Shown piece after piece: positions 31,534 to 33,075 of a DNA stretch of 33,075 bases. The notes below the pieces were generated by a model. That model saw nothing but the letters and a program-made list of their open reading frames with translations. It searched no databases and was not told the origin of the DNA. This stretch comes from Streptomyces fulvoviolaceus (GTDB lineage: Bacteria > Actinomycetota > Actinomycetes > Streptomycetales > Streptomycetaceae), in assembly GCF_000718165.1 (NCBI RefSeq), contig NZ_JOEY01000077.1, forward strand, positions 1 to 33,075. Direction: 5' to 3'. Position 1 is the stretch's first letter; each line of letters starts with the position of its first letter. The position numbers and the translations under genes are program-made.

Positions 31534-32232
31534 TCAGGCGGCGACGGCGACTTCGCGCTTCGCGGCTTCCTCGGCCGCCTTCACCTCGGCGGTGAGCAGC
31601 CGCGCCATGGGCTCGGCGGCGATGCTACGGCTGACCACGAAGGCCAGCGTCATGGCACCGGCGAGGACGACGGACCCGAGCCAGACCATGGTGTCCACGG
31701 GAACGGTGTAAGCACCGACCACCCGCGCCACGCACTCCACGAGCAGGACGACACCCCACACCACCGAGAAGACCCGCTCCGAACGCCGGAAGGCAGCGGA
31801 CCCGGGGGCGGAACCGCCCGCCAGCCGCGCCCAGGCGGCCTCCCTGGCGGCCTCGCCCCGCACCAGGAAGGGCTTGAACCCCGCGGTCATCATCGGCCGG
31901 CCCAGCGCCACCGACACCAGGATCCCGATCCCGATCGTGCTGCTGACCCCGCTGTCCTTGGCGAGCATCAGCCGAGGGTCGCCGGAGACGAAGCTGAGCA
32001 GCAGCGACACGGCGTTCACGAAGAGGATGAGAGCGGCAAGCCCGTTGGCCCTCCGCTCCTTGACCGCGCACCACGCCGTCCGCCCGGCCGGCACCACGCT
32101 GCTCCAGGCGAGCGCCGCGAAGGTGCCCATCCCGAAGGCGTCCTTGAAGAGGTAGTACGACCCGACGGGCACCGCCACGTCCACGATCAGCGGGCCGAAG
32201 GTGTTCTGCTGCTTGCTCATCTTCGTCGTCAT
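31534..32232 (-). CDS. VC0807-family integral membrane protein
   Basis: About 232 residues with four to five membrane helices: IVDVAVPVGSYYLFKDAFGMGTFAALAWSSVVPAGRTAWCAVKERR, GLAALILFVNAVSLLLSFVSGDPRLMLAKDSGVSSTIGIGILVSVALGRPM, then FSVVWGVVLLVECVARVVGAY and WLGSVVLAGAMTLAFVVSRS. The SGDPRLMLAKDS-plus-GRPMM pattern is that of the VC0807 family, whose function is unknown to me. The tail is helical and charged (AEVKAAEEAAKREV). Starts at ATG 32232 (MTTKMSKQQ) and ATG 32220 are both possible. The upstream in-frame stretch is not family-like. Confidence 0.85.
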   Translation of the reverse strand: MTTKMSKQQNTFGPLIVDVAVPVGSYYLFKDAFGMGTFAALAWSSVVPAGRTAWCAVKERRANGLAALILFVNAVSLLLSFVSGDPRLMLAKDSGVSSTIGIGILVSVALGRPMMTAGFKPFLVRGEAAREAAWARLAGGSAPGSAAFRRSERVFSVVWGVVLLVECVARVVGAYTVPVDTMVWLGSVVLAGAMTLAFVVSRSIAAEPMARLLTAEVKAAEEAAKREVAVAA

Positions 32233-32314
32233 GCCCTCAGGTTCCCGCCCGGCCGGGGTCCGCCAGTAGAAACGATCGTCCGGAGCCCGGCATGACAAAT
32301 GTCAGACGACCAGG

Positions 32315-32959
32315 TCAGGCCAGGAGGTCGGCCAACTCCCCCATGTCAGAGAAGAGTTGAGTGGCCCCGGCGAGCTTGGCGGCAGGCGTCATGGCGGTGA
32401 ACCCGTAGACGTCCATCCCGGCAGCGACAGCCGCCTGCACCCCCAGCGGACTGTCCTCGATCACGACACACCGCGCCGGGTCGACCCCCATCCGCTCCGC
32501 CGCGTACAGGAACAAATCCGGCGCCGGCTTCCCGCGCCCCACATCCTGCGAACTGAAGATCCGCGAGTCCTCGAACCACCGGTCCAGCCCGGTCTTCCGA
32601 TGCCCCACCCGAATCCGCTCATGGCTCCCGGACGACGCCACGCAGTACGGCACCCCGTCCGCCGCCAGCTTCTCCAGCACCCCCACGGCCCCGGCCACCG
32701 CCTCCAACTCCCGCTCGAAGGCCGCGAACACCCTCTCGTGGAAGACGTCGTCGAACTCCTCAGGCAGCCGCTGCCCCGTGCGCTCCTGCACGAGGTCATG
32801 GATCCGGTGCATCGCGGACCCCATGTAGTCCCGGATGGACTCCTCGTACGAGGTCGGGTGTCCCAGCTCGGTCAGATAGCCGGCCAGGAGCCGGTTGGAG
32901 ATCGGCTCACTGTCGACGAGGACGCCATCATTGTCGAAGATAACCAAGTCGTAGCGCAT
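32315..32959 (-). CDS. HAD-family hydrolase (beta-phosphoglucomutase/GPH-like)
   Basis: A 214-residue HAD subfamily IA phosphatase. Motif I is VIFDNDGVLVDSE (6-18), motif II VASSGSH (about 102-108), and motif III the Lys in VGRGKPAPDLFLYAAERMG. Motif IV is CVVIEDSPLGVQAAVAAGM. DNDGVLVDSEP with a helical cap (about 20-85) is typical of phosphoglucomutase-like or sugar-phosphate phosphatases. The true substrate is unknown. ATG 32959 (MRYDLVIFDNDG) is the natural start. It lies downstream of the 5S rRNA terminator and is read in the same direction as the rrn operon. Confidence 0.92.
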   Translation of the reverse strand: MRYDLVIFDNDGVLVDSEPISNRLLAGYLTELGHPTSYEESIRDYMGSAMHRIHDLVQERTGQRLPEEFDDVFHERVFAAFERELEAVAGAVGVLEKLAADGVPYCVASSGSHERIRVGHRKTGLDRWFEDSRIFSSQDVGRGKPAPDLFLYAAERMGVDPARCVVIEDSPLGVQAAVAAGMDVYGFTAMTPAAKLAGATQLFSDMGELADLLA

Positions 32960-32989
32960 ACGTAGACCCTAAGCGACCCGGAAATGCGA

Positions 32990-33019
32990 AAAGGCCCACA
33001 CCATAAGGTGTGGGCCTTT
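32990..33019 (-). terminator. rrn operon terminator
   Basis: AAAGGCCCACACC (32990-33002), loop ATAA and GGTGTGGGCCTTT (33007-33019) form a perfect 13-bp stem. On the minus strand a TTTT run follows the stem. It lies 11 nt past the 5S rRNA end. Confidence 0.93.
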
Positions 33020-33029
33020 CCCAAAATTT

Positions 33030-33075
33030 GTTCGGCGGTGTCCTACTCTCCCACAGGGTCCCCCCTGCAGTACCA
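33030..33075 (-). rRNA. rrf: 5S ribosomal RNA, 3' end (partial)
   Basis: The minus strand reads ...TGGTACTGCAGGGGGGACCC...GGGAGAGTAGGACACCGCCGAAC, the conserved 3' part of actinobacterial 5S rRNA. About 46 of roughly 118 nt are inside the window. The 16S and 23S genes should lie to the right. Confidence 0.95.

Noticed and set aside
1..33075. Prophage, insertion sequence, CRISPR array, tRNA gene or biosynthetic cluster
   Set aside because: No transposase, integrase, phage structural gene, regular repeat-spacer pattern, tRNA cloverleaf or NRPS/PKS domain was seen by reading. tRNAscan or HMM searches were not possible here.

Overview
The window looks like a piece of a Streptomyces chromosome. 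The DNA is very GC-rich with third-position G/C codon use. GTG and TTG starts and Streptomyces-type intergenic repeats are present, and so are lineage markers: bldN-rsbN, rex-hemACD, WhiJ-type HTH/DUF397 genes and Methyltransf_19. The gene order from rex to the bdtA-like gene matches what I recall of the S. coelicolor bldN neighbourhood (SCO3317 to SCO3328). No species is assigned. No mobile element, CRISPR array or tRNA gene was seen.

Layout. (1) 1-4,830: the end of a probable DUF2637-type membrane protein, then divergent lysS (class I lysyl-tRNA synthetase) and argS. Strong hairpin terminators close the block. (2) 4,837-9,580: an accessory regulatory cluster. It holds a 57-residue membrane protein divergent from an HTH/coiled-coil/helical-repeat protein with a 20-bp palindrome at its start. 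Next come an RsbW-like ATPase and a WhiJ-type HTH-DUF5753 plus DUF397 pair with a dyad-rich divergent control region, then a DUF4253 protein. (3) 9,587-13,063: arylamine N-acetyltransferase, a PLP aminotransferase, a Methyltransf_19 protein and a tiny lipoprotein. (4) 13,073-20,898: tetrapyrrole synthesis. Rex, hemA, hemC and hemD form a tight operon (4-nt overlaps) behind a promoter that contains a Rex operator. hemB lies downstream, separated by an opposing FAD oxidoreductase. (5) 21,042-27,867: glutaredoxin-like protein, HAD-IB phosphatase, developmental sigma factor bldN with its anti-sigma gene rsbN, PlsC-like acyltransferase, SDR-fold protein, the 32-residue bS22-type ribosomal protein and a bdtA-like MerR/excisionase-fold DNA-binding protein. 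(6) 27,997-33,075: phosphatase, AcuC-type deacetylase, MFS transporter, VC0807-type membrane protein, HAD hydrolase, then the terminator and 3' end of a 5S rRNA whose rrn operon enters from the right on the minus strand.

How the genes work together. Rex senses NADH/NAD+ and is expected to tie haem precursor synthesis to respiration. BldN (made as a pro-sigma) and RsbN form a sigma/anti-sigma switch for aerial development. A BldD-like box lies upstream of bldN and a BldN-type promoter upstream of rsbN. The best candidates for undescribed biology are the 4,837-7,181 gene pair with its palindrome and the neighbouring WhiJ-type module. The rest is mostly conserved actinobacterial core.
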